A stretch of 64,000 bases of DNA. Source: Rhodothermales bacterium (GTDB taxonomy: Bacteria; Bacteroidota; Rhodothermia; Rhodothermales; UBA10348). The position numbers and the translations under genes are program-made. The stretch covers positions 1 to 64,000 of the forward strand of contig JAEPNP010000007.1 in NCBI GenBank assembly GCA_017643395.1. Reading direction: 5' to 3'. A model generated the notes under the pieces. That model did no database searches. It saw only the letters and a program-made list of their open reading frames with translations, and was not told the DNA's origin. This document shows, in pieces, positions 9,961 to 18,424 of the stretch (positions are counted from its first letter, which is position 1; the number at the start of each line of letters is the position of its first letter).

Positions 9961-10115
9961 ATTAGGTTGCATCCGGGGCGGTTTTTGAACCTAAACAGCG
10001 GTGCGGGCGAGGTTTAGGTTCCATCCGGGTGATTTTGAAACCTAATCGGCGGCTCGGGCGAGGTTTAGGTTCCATCCGGGGCGGTTTTTGAACCTGATCG
10101 GCGGCTTGGGCGGCC
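9961..10115. repeat. Three-copy 51/52-bp repeat with internal inverted arms
   Basis: Units start at TTAGGTT 9962, 10014 and 10065 (periods 52 and 51 bp). Each has TTAGGTT, then CATCCGGG, then a T-rich stretch and AACCTAA or a variant, so the ends of a 33-bp block are complementary (for example 9962-9968 with 9988-9994). GC-rich filler joins the units. Related triplets lie at 6.6 and 26.5 kb. Confidence 0.8.
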
Positions 10116-10194
10116 TCGATCGGCCTGATCGGCCGCGATGAGCGGGCGGACCCGGCGGCGGGACCCCGCGATCCGGGCGCGGCAGGCCTCACCG

Positions 10195-10266
10195 GCCGCA
10201 GCAAACCCCGCGGCCATAGCAAACCCCGCGGCCGCAGCAACCCCCGCGGCCGCAGCAACCCCCGCG
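10195..10266. repeat. 18-bp tandem repeat, four copies
   Basis: Units of GCCGCAGCAAMCCCCGCG begin at 10195, 10213, 10231 and 10249 with only a few substitutions. They carry a CCGCGG (SacII-type) core. The repeat sits just downstream of the 51/52-bp repeat. Confidence 0.85.
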
Positions 10267-10337
10267 GCAGGCCTCACCGCGCGCGGCAGGCCTGACCGGC
10301 CGCAGCAACCCTCACCGGCCTCAGCGGCCCCGCACCC

Positions 10338-10595
10338 CTAACCCTCCAGCACCTCCTTCACCCCCGGCAGCACGTCATCCCACCGCGCCGCCGGATCCTT
10401 GGTAACCGTCAGAAAGTCCGGGAGAATGAACACGTTGATCACGCCCGGAATCCGAAACAGCGGTTCCCCGAGCGCATGGCCCTCCGCTTCGAGAGACGTC
10501 GCAAAACTCTCCATTCCTTCCTCGATGAAGCGCTCGGCGCGCGTGATCTTGAGGCTGTTGGGGTTGGGCGTGGGGTGCGTGGTGATCTTGCCCAT
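10338..10595 (-). CDS. Nfu/NifU N-terminal-domain protein
   Basis: 85 aa, consisting only of the Nfu N-terminal domain: TPNPNSLKI near the start, then FIEEGMESF and LFRIPGVINVFILPDFLTVTK. It lacks the CXXC Fe-S-binding C-terminal domain of full Nfu scaffolds, so a role in Fe-S transfer would need a partner. It diverges from the holin-X-like gene at 10697. Confidence 0.85.
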   Translation of the reverse strand: MGKITTHPTPNPNSLKITRAERFIEEGMESFATSLEAEGHALGEPLFRIPGVINVFILPDFLTVTKDPAARWDDVLPGVKEVLEG

Positions 10596-10696
10596 GCGGC
10601 CGGATTCCTGAAACTGTTCAAACAGCCGCGCGAACGAAGAAGGGGCCGTATCGTTGCATCCCTCAGATTTCGCGAAAGTGTATCGTTGATCAAAAC

Positions 10697-11188
10697 ATGT
10701 CCGACAGTTCAGGGCAAAACGGCCGGATCGGGCGCCTGGCTAGCGAAGCCAAGGGCCTGGTAGACGACACCCGGGAGTGGCTCGACGCCAAGCTCCGGTT
10801 GATGGAGCTCGACTTCGAGGAGAAGATTGAGGCGATGGCCGGCAAGGCCATGGCATCCGCCATCGTCGCCTTTTTCAGCGCAATGGCGGTTGTCTTCCTG
10901 ATGGTAGCCGGCGCCCTGGGTCTGGGCGCGTGGTGGGAATCCAACGCGCTTGGTTTCCTGGCGATGGGGGGTATCCTCTTCCTGGCCGCCGCGATGGTGC
11001 ATTGGCTTCGACCGACGTTCCTGCCGGGCTCGATGCGGGTGGTGGCCGGGCGGCCCCGCAAGGACCGCATGCTGCAACTACCCGGCCCGGCACATCAGCC
11101 TCCGCGGCCCGCCCTGAAGGACTCCGGCGGCGACAAGCCGAAAACCGGCACGCGAGACAACACTCCAAAGCAGAATCCGAATGGCTGA
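10697..11188 (+). CDS. Phage-holin-family-like membrane protein (holin-X/DUF1469 type)
   Basis: 163 aa. A helical N-terminus (LVDDTREWLDAKLRLMELDFEEK) leads into two membrane segments (about 52-77 and 84-103) and a polar tail. This layout matches the chromosomal holin-X family, whose members are usually found beside YtxH or DUF883-type genes and are not phage genes. It overlaps the next gene by 8 bp. Confidence 0.7.
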   Translation: MSDSSGQNGRIGRLASEAKGLVDDTREWLDAKLRLMELDFEEKIEAMAGKAMASAIVAFFSAMAVVFLMVAGALGLGAWWESNALGFLAMGGILFLAAAMVHWLRPTFLPGSMRVVAGRPRKDRMLQLPGPAHQPPRPALKDSGGDKPKTGTRDNTPKQNPNG

Positions 11189-11600
11189 TACTCGCGCCGA
11201 GCTGGAAGCCCGTCTCAAGTCGGCCAGCGACTCCATTTCCAATCGGCTCCGCAACATGGAGGACAGCGTGAAGCTGCCGGCCGTGCTGCGTGCCGGGGCC
11301 AGTGTCGAGTCAAAGACCGCGAAACGCGTCGGTCTGGCGGTCCTCCTCGGCCTCGGCATCGGACTGGCATTTGGCGGCAGCAAGCGCAAGAAGTCGGGAA
11401 TGACCGAGGAGCTCATCGACACGATCAAAGATCGCGTCAAGACTCAGCCGGCGCCTCGCCCCATCATCGAAGAGGAGACGGCCAAGAAGGGCGTAATCGC
11501 CTTTGTCGTCGGCTACGCATTCAAAGCCGCCATGAACGCGGCCGTCAAGGAGCTGGTGAATCGCTCCTTCCGCAGGAACGGGGAACAGGAGACGCCGTAA
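11181..11600 (+). CDS. Uncharacterised membrane protein paired with the holin-X-like gene
   Basis: 139 aa. An amphipathic N-terminal helix, one membrane segment (about 49-66), a KRKK stretch, then a C-terminal segment with a weaker hydrophobic patch (GVIAFVVGYAFKAAMNAAV). The arrangement recalls DUF883/ElaB-like ribosome or envelope proteins, but I cannot assign it. The 8-bp overlap implies translational coupling with 10697-11188. Confidence 0.65.
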   Translation: MADTRAELEARLKSASDSISNRLRNMEDSVKLPAVLRAGASVESKTAKRVGLAVLLGLGIGLAFGGSKRKKSGMTEELIDTIKDRVKTQPAPRPIIEEETAKKGVIAFVVGYAFKAAMNAAVKELVNRSFRRNGEQETP

Positions 11601-11666
11601 ACCGGCTCTTTTCCCTGAATCGATCTCCCCGAATCCAGCTGGCCCCAGGCCGGCCCTCCCTTACGC

Positions 11667-12311
11667 ATGAGAATCGTTCTCTTCGGCCCGCCGGGTGTGG
11701 GCAAAGGCTCGCAGGCCGCGCTCCTGCAGGAACGCCGCGGGATGGCGCACGTGTCGACGGGCATTCTTCTTCGCACGGCCATTCGACAGGGCACCGACGT
11801 CGGAAAGGCCGCCGAGCGCATGGTGAAAGAGGGCAAGCTGGTTCCGGACGCAGTGGTGCGCAAGATTGCCGAGGACGCGCTGCTGGGTCGCGATTGCGAT
11901 CAATTCGCGCTCGACGGCTACCCCCGCACCATCCAGCAGGCCGAGTGGCTGAGTGAGTTTCTGGAGGCGCACAAGGCGCCGCTGAACCGGGTAATCAGCC
12001 TCAATGCGCCGGACGAGGTCATTGTGGACCGCCTGTCCAAGCGCCGCGTGGACCGCGTGACCCGTGAGAACTACCACCTGGATTTCAAGCCTCCGCCGGA
12101 CGACCTGCCGGAAGGTCGCATCATCCAGCGAGCCGACGACAAACCCGAGATTATCCTACGGCGCCTCAAGCAGTACCGCGAGGAGACTAGCCCGGTGCAG
12201 GAGTACTACCGCGATCGCGGCATGCTCAGCGAGGTCTACGGGGTAGGGGCGTTTGAAGACGTGCACGCGACGATCCTCGACATCCTGGAGTCCAGCCGGG
12301 CCACAGCCTGA
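11667..12311 (+). CDS. adk: Adenylate kinase
   Basis: 214 aa, canonical length. P-loop GPPGVGKGSQ (7-16), the AMP-binding STGILLRTAI segment, LDGYPRTIQQA with the conserved D and R, and the lid region around RVTRENYHLDFKPPPDD, which lacks the four zinc cysteines of Gram-positive enzymes. It interconverts AMP + ATP and 2 ADP. First gene of a tight operon with a prenyl synthase, HPr and EI; its stop shares one base with the next start. Confidence 0.96.
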   Translation: MRIVLFGPPGVGKGSQAALLQERRGMAHVSTGILLRTAIRQGTDVGKAAERMVKEGKLVPDAVVRKIAEDALLGRDCDQFALDGYPRTIQQAEWLSEFLEAHKAPLNRVISLNAPDEVIVDRLSKRRVDRVTRENYHLDFKPPPDDLPEGRIIQRADDKPEIILRRLKQYREETSPVQEYYRDRGMLSEVYGVGAFEDVHATILDILESSRATA

Positions 12312-13270
12312 TGGATCTTTCGGCGCACCGGGATCGCATTGAAGCTGCCCTGGCGCGCGCAGTCGGGGCCTCGCAGCCGCCAGCGCTCTATGAGCCGGCT
12401 GAGTACGTCATGGCCGGCCAGGGCAAGCGTCTGAGGCCGCTCCTGGTCCTGCTCGCCGCAGAAACGCACGGTCTCACGGGCGATGAGGCCCTGCCGGGCG
12501 CCGTCGCCGTGGAAGTCTTCCACAACTTCACGTTGGTCCATGACGACATCATGGACAATGCAGACAGCCGTCGCGGCCGGGACACGGTGCACATCCGTTG
12601 GGATGAGCCGACAGCGATTCTGGTTGGCGACCTGCTTATGGGAATTGCCTATGAGCACATCGCCCGGCTGCCGCACGTTCCCAAAGCGCTCACATGTTTC
12701 AATGCCATGGTGCGCCGCCTCTGCGAGGGGCAGACGCTGGATATGGATTTTGAGACACGCCGTGACGTGACGCTCGATGACTACCTCGAGATGATCAACG
12801 GCAAGACGGGAGCCCTGCTGGCGTGCTGCCTCGAACTGGGCGCGATTGCTGCCGGGGCAGACGCAGAATCGAGGGCGCGCATGGCCGAGACCGGCCGCGA
12901 CATCGGCCGCGCGTTCCAGATCCAGGATGACCTGCTGGATTTGACGGCGGACAGCGCCAAATGGGGCAAGCAGGTGGGCGGAGACGTCATGGAAGGCAAA
13001 CGCACGTGGCTGCTCATTCAGGCGCTCGAGCGGGCCTCAACCCCCGAAGACCGCGCCCTGCTGGAGCGGGTGCTCGACGGCGGCGTGGATTCGGAGGAGG
13101 TACCGGAGGTCCGCGCGCTGATGGACCGACTTGGCGTACTGAAAGACACGCGGGACGCAGTTATATTTCATTCCGACGCCGCGATTGGTCGCCTGCGGGA
13201 GGTGTCGGAAAGCCCGGCCCGCGAGGCGCTGATTGGTCTAGTCCGCTCCATGCAGGCCCGCCTCCACTGA
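12311..13270 (+). CDS. Polyprenyl (isoprenoid) diphosphate synthase
   Basis: 319 aa trans-prenyltransferase. The first Asp-rich motif is DDIMD (78-82) followed by SRRGRDTVH; the second is FQIQDDLLDL. It condenses IPP with an allylic diphosphate. Chain length (FPP, GGPP or longer) cannot be settled by eye. ATG overlaps the adk stop (TGATG). Confidence 0.93.
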   Translation: MDLSAHRDRIEAALARAVGASQPPALYEPAEYVMAGQGKRLRPLLVLLAAETHGLTGDEALPGAVAVEVFHNFTLVHDDIMDNADSRRGRDTVHIRWDEPTAILVGDLLMGIAYEHIARLPHVPKALTCFNAMVRRLCEGQTLDMDFETRRDVTLDDYLEMINGKTGALLACCLELGAIAAGADAESRARMAETGRDIGRAFQIQDDLLDLTADSAKWGKQVGGDVMEGKRTWLLIQALERASTPEDRALLERVLDGGVDSEEVPEVRALMDRLGVLKDTRDAVIFHSDAAIGRLREVSESPAREALIGLVRSMQARLH

Positions 13271-13271
13271 G

Positions 13272-13541
13272 ATGATTGAACGCGAAGTCACAGTTTCCAA
13301 CCGAGCCGGTATCCACACACGGCCGGCGTCCATGATTGTGCGGACGGCGGCGCAGTTCAAGAGCGAGTTCTTCATCCACAAGGACGCTTACGAGATCAAC
13401 GGCAAGAGCATTATCGGCGTGATGACGCTCGCGGCAGAGCAGGGCGCGACACTCAAGTTGATTTTCGAGGGGCCCGATGAGGCCCAGGCCGCGGACGCTC
13501 TGGAGAAGCTCTTCGAAGACGGCTTCGGCGAGGTCAAGTAA
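13272..13541 (+). CDS. ptsH: HPr phosphocarrier
   Basis: 89 aa. The phosphorylated His is H15 in RAGIHTRPAS. The regulatory-type site has S46 in GKSIIGVMTLAA, so an HPr kinase could act on it, but none is in this window. It starts one base after the prenyl-synthase stop and is followed two bases later by EI. Confidence 0.96.
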   Translation: MIEREVTVSNRAGIHTRPASMIVRTAAQFKSEFFIHKDAYEINGKSIIGVMTLAAEQGATLKLIFEGPDEAQAADALEKLFEDGFGEVK

Positions 13542-13543
13542 CC

Positions 13544-15349
13544 GTGACCGCCAGCCCCAACATCCCTGATCCCGGCCCGGACCGGGCAGAGACCATTGTG
13601 TCCGGCATCCCCGCATCGCCCGGGATTACGATCGGTCCGGCGTACGTCTACCGGCGGGAATCCTTCTCGGAGGACCGGCGCGAGCTGGAGAGCGATGACG
13701 TCCAGGAGGAACTGGATCGTTTTGAGCGCGCCGTGGAGAAGTCCGAGCGAGACCTTGGCAAGATCATCGCGATCACGCGCGAGAAGGTGGGCGAGGAGAG
13801 TGCCGCCATTTTCGACGCGCAACGCCTGATTCTGCGAGACAGTGAGGTCTACGGCGTCGTGAAGAGCGCCATCAGCCGGGACCGTGTGAACGCTGGATAC
13901 GCCGTGGAGAAGGTGCTGGACCGGCATCGCAAGGTGCTCGAGGCGTCCGACTCGGAGTACATGCGCGAGCGCGCGCAGGACCTGGTGGACGTGAAGGACC
14001 GTCTGGTCCGGCACCTCCGCAAAGGACGGGCGCTGAGCCGCATCGACCCCAACCACATTGTGGTGGCAGAGAATCTCTCCGCCGCCGACATGGTGCTCTT
14101 CAGTCGCCGAGGCGTGCTGGGTTGCGCGATGGACTTTGGCGGCCCGACGAGCCACGTCGCCATCATGGCTCGCGCCCTTTCGGTGCCGGCCGTAGTGGGG
14201 CTGCACGGTGTTTCCAAGCACCTGGAAACGGGCGATGTGGTCGTGCTGGACGGGATCCAGGGGACCCTGATTCTGAACCCCACCGACGAAACGCTGGATC
14301 GGTACAAAACCCGCGCCGAGCGTTTTCAGCGTCTGAAGGCCGAGGAGAAGGACCTGGTGCCACTGGAATCGGAGACGCTGGACGGGCATCACATCCGTCT
14401 TGAGGCGAATCTGGAGCTCAAGGACGAGATCCCGCTGGTGGCCGAGTATGGCGCCGAGGGCGTAGGCCTGTTTCGTACGGAGATCCTGTTCCTCATGCAG
14501 GGTCGACTTGTCATCGAGGAGGACCAGCAGTACGAGATCTACAAGGAGGTCGTGGACCAGGTCTCGCCGAATCCGACGACGTTCCGTGTGATCGACCTCG
14601 GCGGCGACAAGCTGCTGCCGATGGGACACCGCGAGCACAACCCGTTTCTGGGTTGGCGGGGCATCCGCGTTCTGCTGGACAAGCCGGAGATTCTGCTGCC
14701 GCAGCTGCGTGCCATCCTGAGGGCGAGTGCCCACGGACCCGTGCGCATCATGGTGCCCATGATTACGGAGGTCGCCGAGATCCGGGAATTCAGGCAACTG
14801 CTGGAGAAGGCCCAAACCCAGTTGTCGGAGCAGGGTGTGCCCTACGACTCCGACGTCAAGGTGGGCATCATGATCGAGGTGCCCTCCGCCGCGCTTCTGG
14901 CCGACCGCTTCGCGCCGTATGCGGACTTTTTCTCGATCGGCACGAATGACCTGACCCAGTATACCCTGGCCGTGGATCGTGGCAACGACCTTGTGGCCGG
15001 GCTGTATCAGGATCTGCATCCGGCCGTGCTCATGCTGATTCGCCGAACCGTCGAGGCGGCCCGTGGTCACGGCATTCCGGTGAGCGTCTGCGGCGAGATG
15101 GCCACGAACCTGCGCGCTGTTCCGGTCCTCATTGGACTGGGAGTGGAGACACTGAGCGCATCGCCCGTGTATTTGCCGAGCATCAAGCGGGTGGTGCGCG
15201 CCATGAAACGGTCCGAAGGGCGCCTGTTGGCCTCAGAGGCGCTGCAGTCCAAGAATGCCGCCGAAGTCGGTGGCCGGCTGGATCAGTGGCTGGACGAGCA
15301 TGCGTGCGGCGTAGGCTTTTTCCTGGAGGGCACGCAGGCGGACGCGTAG
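13544..15349 (+). CDS. ptsI: PTS enzyme I (phosphoenolpyruvate-protein phosphotransferase)
   Basis: 601 aa. The phosphohistidine H204 is in GGPTSHVAIMAR. The PEP-binding barrel has GVGLFRTEILF, SIGTNDLTQYTLAVDR and C516 in VSVCGEMA. It moves phosphate from PEP to HPr. No EIIA, EIIB or EIIC is nearby, which suggests a regulatory rather than sugar-uptake role. GTG start; the family usually starts close to the SGIPASPGI motif, present here at about residue 20. Confidence 0.95.
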   Translation: MTASPNIPDPGPDRAETIVSGIPASPGITIGPAYVYRRESFSEDRRELESDDVQEELDRFERAVEKSERDLGKIIAITREKVGEESAAIFDAQRLILRDSEVYGVVKSAISRDRVNAGYAVEKVLDRHRKVLEASDSEYMRERAQDLVDVKDRLVRHLRKGRALSRIDPNHIVVAENLSAADMVLFSRRGVLGCAMDFGGPTSHVAIMARALSVPAVVGLHGVSKHLETGDVVVLDGIQGTLILNPTDETLDRYKTRAERFQRLKAEEKDLVPLESETLDGHHIRLEANLELKDEIPLVAEYGAEGVGLFRTEILFLMQGRLVIEEDQQYEIYKEVVDQVSPNPTTFRVIDLGGDKLLPMGHREHNPFLGWRGIRVLLDKPEILLPQLRAILRASAHGPVRIMVPMITEVAEIREFRQLLEKAQTQLSEQGVPYDSDVKVGIMIEVPSAALLADRFAPYADFFSIGTNDLTQYTLAVDRGNDLVAGLYQDLHPAVLMLIRRTVEAARGHGIPVSVCGEMATNLRAVPVLIGLGVETLSASPVYLPSIKRVVRAMKRSEGRLLASEALQSKNAAEVGGRLDQWLDEHACGVGFFLEGTQADA

Positions 15350-15467
15350 CAGCCCGCATGGTCGGCGGTACCCGTTCAGGCCATGCGTGGCCCCGCCCAC
15401 CCGATAACGCGGACTAAAGGCGGCGGGCGGCATTCCGACAGGGCACTCGCAAGGGTACATTCCGACC

Positions 15468-18422
15468 ATGCTTCGGCCCCCGAACCTGCTTCGTTCGTTT
15501 GCTGCCCTGGTCCTGACGCTCGCGCTGGCCGCGCCGGCCGCCGGGCAGTACGGCTATCATTTCGGCCGCAACAAGATTCAGTACGACAACTTCGAGTGGC
15601 GTGTACTGGAGACGGAGCACTTCGACATTTTCTACTACCCGGAGATGCTCGAACTGGCCCGGCAGGGGGCCTACTTCGCCGAAGAGGCCTATGAGGAGAT
15701 GCAGAACCGGTTCAACTTCTCGTTGAACAACCGGGTGCCGATGATCTTCTACTCGTCGAACCTGCATTTCAAGCAAACCAACGTGACGCCGGGCTTCATT
15801 CCGGACGGGGTCGGCGGGTTCTTCGAGTTCCTCAAAGGCCGCGTCGTGATCCCGGCCAACGGCAACATTGAGCGCTTCCGGCGGGTGATCCGGCACGAGC
15901 TCGTGCACGTGTTCACCTACAACAAGGTGCTGCGTGTCATGCGCGATCACCGGCGCCTTCCGGACCGGTTTCTCCCGCTCTGGTTCACCGAAGGCATTGC
16001 CGAGTATTGGTCAGGCGAGCCCGACCATCAGCATGACATGATCATGCGCGATGCGGTCTACTCGAACTACCTGGTCCCGGTGGAGACCATGTACCGCATC
16101 AACGGAAGCTTCGTGATGTACAAGCAGGGTGAAGCCATCTGCGAGTTCATCGCCCAGAAATACGGGCCCGAGAAGCTCCTGGACATCCTCGAATCGGTGT
16201 GGGTGGATACCGACTTCAAGATTGTGCTGGAAACCGCGCTGCGGGTGCCCTACAAGCAGTTTGCTGAAGACTGGCATGCCTGGATCCAGGAGCGCTACGT
16301 ACCGGAGGCGGGAGAGATCGGCCTGTCCACGGTCGTGGCCGATGCGGTCACCGGCATCGGGTTCAGCTCCAAGCCGGAGACCTACCGCAAGCAGGACGGG
16401 CGGCGCATGGTCTACTTCGTCGGCAACCGCACGGGTTACTCGAACCTCTACGAGGTGGAAGTGGACACGGCGTGGACGCCGGTGGCTGAGCCGCGCATGC
16501 TGATTCGAGGCGAGCGTAACGATGTCTTCGAGGCGTTCCACCTTTTTGAGAGCCGCATGGATGTGTCGGGCGATGGGCGCCTGGCGTTTGTCACCAAGAG
16601 CGGCAGCCAGGACGTGGTGCACATCTATGACCTGGAGCGGGACGAACTGGACGTGACGCTGCGGTTTGAGGACCGCGTGTCGGTATCCACACCGTCGTGG
16701 TCGCCCGAGGGCGACCGGTTCGTGTTCTCTTCCATCGACGAAAGCGGGTACTCGGATCTATTCGTGTACAGCTTCGCCGACGACTCCGTCGTGCCTGTCA
16801 CTGACGATGCGTACGACGACCTTGACCCAGCGTGGAGTCCGGACGGACGATTCATCGCGTTCACGTCCGACCGGACTTCCCTGGGCAAGGAAAAGGGGGC
16901 CTATAACCTGTTCACGTACGATTTCGAGACCGGTCGGGTCGAGTACGTGACCTTCGGCGACCAGAAGGATTTCAGCCCGTCCTGGAGCCCGGACGGCAAG
17001 TCGATTCTGTATACAAGCGCTGTGCGGGATTCGACCGGGCGATACAGCGCGCAGGACATGTGGGTGGCCGATGTCTCCGGGCAGATCGGCGCGCCGCCTG
17101 CCGTGGCGAGTCTCGCTCCTGTCGACGATACGGAGCCGCTTTCGACGCGACGACTGGACCGCCTGACGCGGTTCTCCGGTGCGGCATTCGATCCGGTCTG
17201 GACGGACGAGGACCGGGTGCTGTTCACAAGTTTTGAGGGCCTGCAATTCACCGTGCGCTCGATGCCGTTGTCGGACCGTCTGGCGGAGCCGCTCGAGACC
17301 CGAGAGGTGGACTTGAGTCAGCCGGGTCTGTCCTGGACCTACGGCAGCCTGACCGGCGACGACGCGCTACGCACGCCCTACAAGAAGCGGTTCAAACTGG
17401 ACCTGGCGCAGGGGTCCGTGTCGCAGAGCCCTGTGCTCGGCACCCTGGGTGGGGCCGTGCTGGTCTTCTCCGACATGCTCGGGGACGACTATCTGAACCT
17501 GATGGTGTTCAACACGGCCCAGACGCAGCGGGACTTTCTTCGAAGCCTGAGCTTTCAGCTGTCGCGCACGCAGCTGCATCGCCGCACCAACTTCGGATAT
17601 GGCGGCTACCGCTTCTCCGGGCTTCGGTATGACATCACCGATCCCGACGCGCCGACGGGTTTCCCGCGGTTCTACGAAACGGTTTACGGCGGCTTCGGCG
17701 CCATCAGCCACCCGATCTCCAAATTCCGCAGGCTCGATCTGGGCACGTCCCTGAACTGGAGCCGCAAGGAGATCGACATCCGCAATATTGATCGGGAGGC
17801 GCTGCTGCTTTCGAACAGCATCAGTCTGGTGCATGACAACGCGCTGTACTACTACAACGGGCCCATTCAGGGATGGCGCGCCCGCGTAACCGCGGCCTAC
17901 ACGACGGACGTGCTGTACTCGAACGTGTCGTACTACTCGCTGCTGGCTGATCTGCGCACGTACATCCGGCTGGGGCGGCACATGACGTTTGCCTCCTGGG
18001 GCATGGCGCGCATGAATCGCGGCCGGGAGGCAAGGCTGTATTACATGGGCGGCAGTTGGGACTTGCGGGGCTTCCGACTGTTCTCGGTACGCGGCCAGAA
18101 GCAGTGGTTCACGAGCCATGAGCTGCGCTTTCCGATCCTGACGCAACCGTCCGTGACGTTCCCGGCGCTGGCGGCGCTGGGCGTAGTGAATCTCAAAGGC
18201 AGCCTGTTCTTCGATGCCGCCCACGCCTGGAATCAGGACTACAATCTGAAGCAGCCGGAGATCTTTGCCGGGGAGACGCTGGGCTCGGCGGGACTGGGCT
18301 TGCGGCTGAACATGTTTGGCGGGTTTGTTTTCCGGTACGACATCGGTCACCGGTATCGAGACGGGTTCACGCGGATCGACAAGCGGTGGTTTAAGCAGTT
18401 CTTTTTCGGCTGGAACTTTTGA
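15468..18422 (+). CDS. Secreted TolB/PD40-propeller protein with metallopeptidase-like N-terminus and barrel-like C-terminus
   Basis: 984 aa. Signal peptide (cleavage near AAG-QYGYH). A peptidase-MA-like domain has HELVH at 143-147 and downstream WFTEGIAEYW, the gluzincin zinc pattern. PD40/TolB propeller repeats follow (SWSPEGDRFVFSS, AWSPDGRFIAFTS, SWSPDGKSILYTS). The last third, with many aromatic-ended strands and terminal FFFGWNF, looks like an outer-membrane barrel of BamA/TamA type. Probably surface-exposed; whether it is proteolytic is unknown. It precedes a BamB-like gene by two bases. Confidence 0.8.
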   Translation: MLRPPNLLRSFAALVLTLALAAPAAGQYGYHFGRNKIQYDNFEWRVLETEHFDIFYYPEMLELARQGAYFAEEAYEEMQNRFNFSLNNRVPMIFYSSNLHFKQTNVTPGFIPDGVGGFFEFLKGRVVIPANGNIERFRRVIRHELVHVFTYNKVLRVMRDHRRLPDRFLPLWFTEGIAEYWSGEPDHQHDMIMRDAVYSNYLVPVETMYRINGSFVMYKQGEAICEFIAQKYGPEKLLDILESVWVDTDFKIVLETALRVPYKQFAEDWHAWIQERYVPEAGEIGLSTVVADAVTGIGFSSKPETYRKQDGRRMVYFVGNRTGYSNLYEVEVDTAWTPVAEPRMLIRGERNDVFEAFHLFESRMDVSGDGRLAFVTKSGSQDVVHIYDLERDELDVTLRFEDRVSVSTPSWSPEGDRFVFSSIDESGYSDLFVYSFADDSVVPVTDDAYDDLDPAWSPDGRFIAFTSDRTSLGKEKGAYNLFTYDFETGRVEYVTFGDQKDFSPSWSPDGKSILYTSAVRDSTGRYSAQDMWVADVSGQIGAPPAVASLAPVDDTEPLSTRRLDRLTRFSGAAFDPVWTDEDRVLFTSFEGLQFTVRSMPLSDRLAEPLETREVDLSQPGLSWTYGSLTGDDALRTPYKKRFKLDLAQGSVSQSPVLGTLGGAVLVFSDMLGDDYLNLMVFNTAQTQRDFLRSLSFQLSRTQLHRRTNFGYGGYRFSGLRYDITDPDAPTGFPRFYETVYGGFGAISHPISKFRRLDLGTSLNWSRKEIDIRNIDREALLLSNSISLVHDNALYYYNGPIQGWRARVTAAYTTDVLYSNVSYYSLLADLRTYIRLGRHMTFASWGMARMNRGREARLYYMGGSWDLRGFRLFSVRGQKQWFTSHELRFPILTQPSVTFPALAALGVVNLKGSLFFDAAHAWNQDYNLKQPEIFAGETLGSAGLGLRLNMFGGFVFRYDIGHRYRDGFTRIDKRWFKQFFFGWNF

Positions 18423-18424
18423 TC

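Larger units (their letters stand above)
9882..10337. other. Gene-free gap between convergent genes, filled by repeats
   Basis: The convergent ends of the acyl-CoA reductase and the Nfu-domain gene are separated by two different repeats (9961-10115 and 10195-10266) plus further GC-rich low-complexity sequence. No gene is seen. Confidence 0.7.

Noticed and set aside
9961-10115. CRISPR-like array
   Set aside because: Only three units, period 51-52 bp with degenerate units and no distinct spacers; no cas genes in the window.
10697-11188. Prophage holin
   Set aside because: No other phage genes are near; the holin-X family is commonly chromosomal and sits with envelope-stress genes.
13388-15070. 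560-codon open frame antisense to ptsI
   Set aside because: The plus strand has complete, motif-verified EI and HPr. The antisense frame is a by-product of GC-rich codon bias and is His/Gln/Val-rich with no domain.
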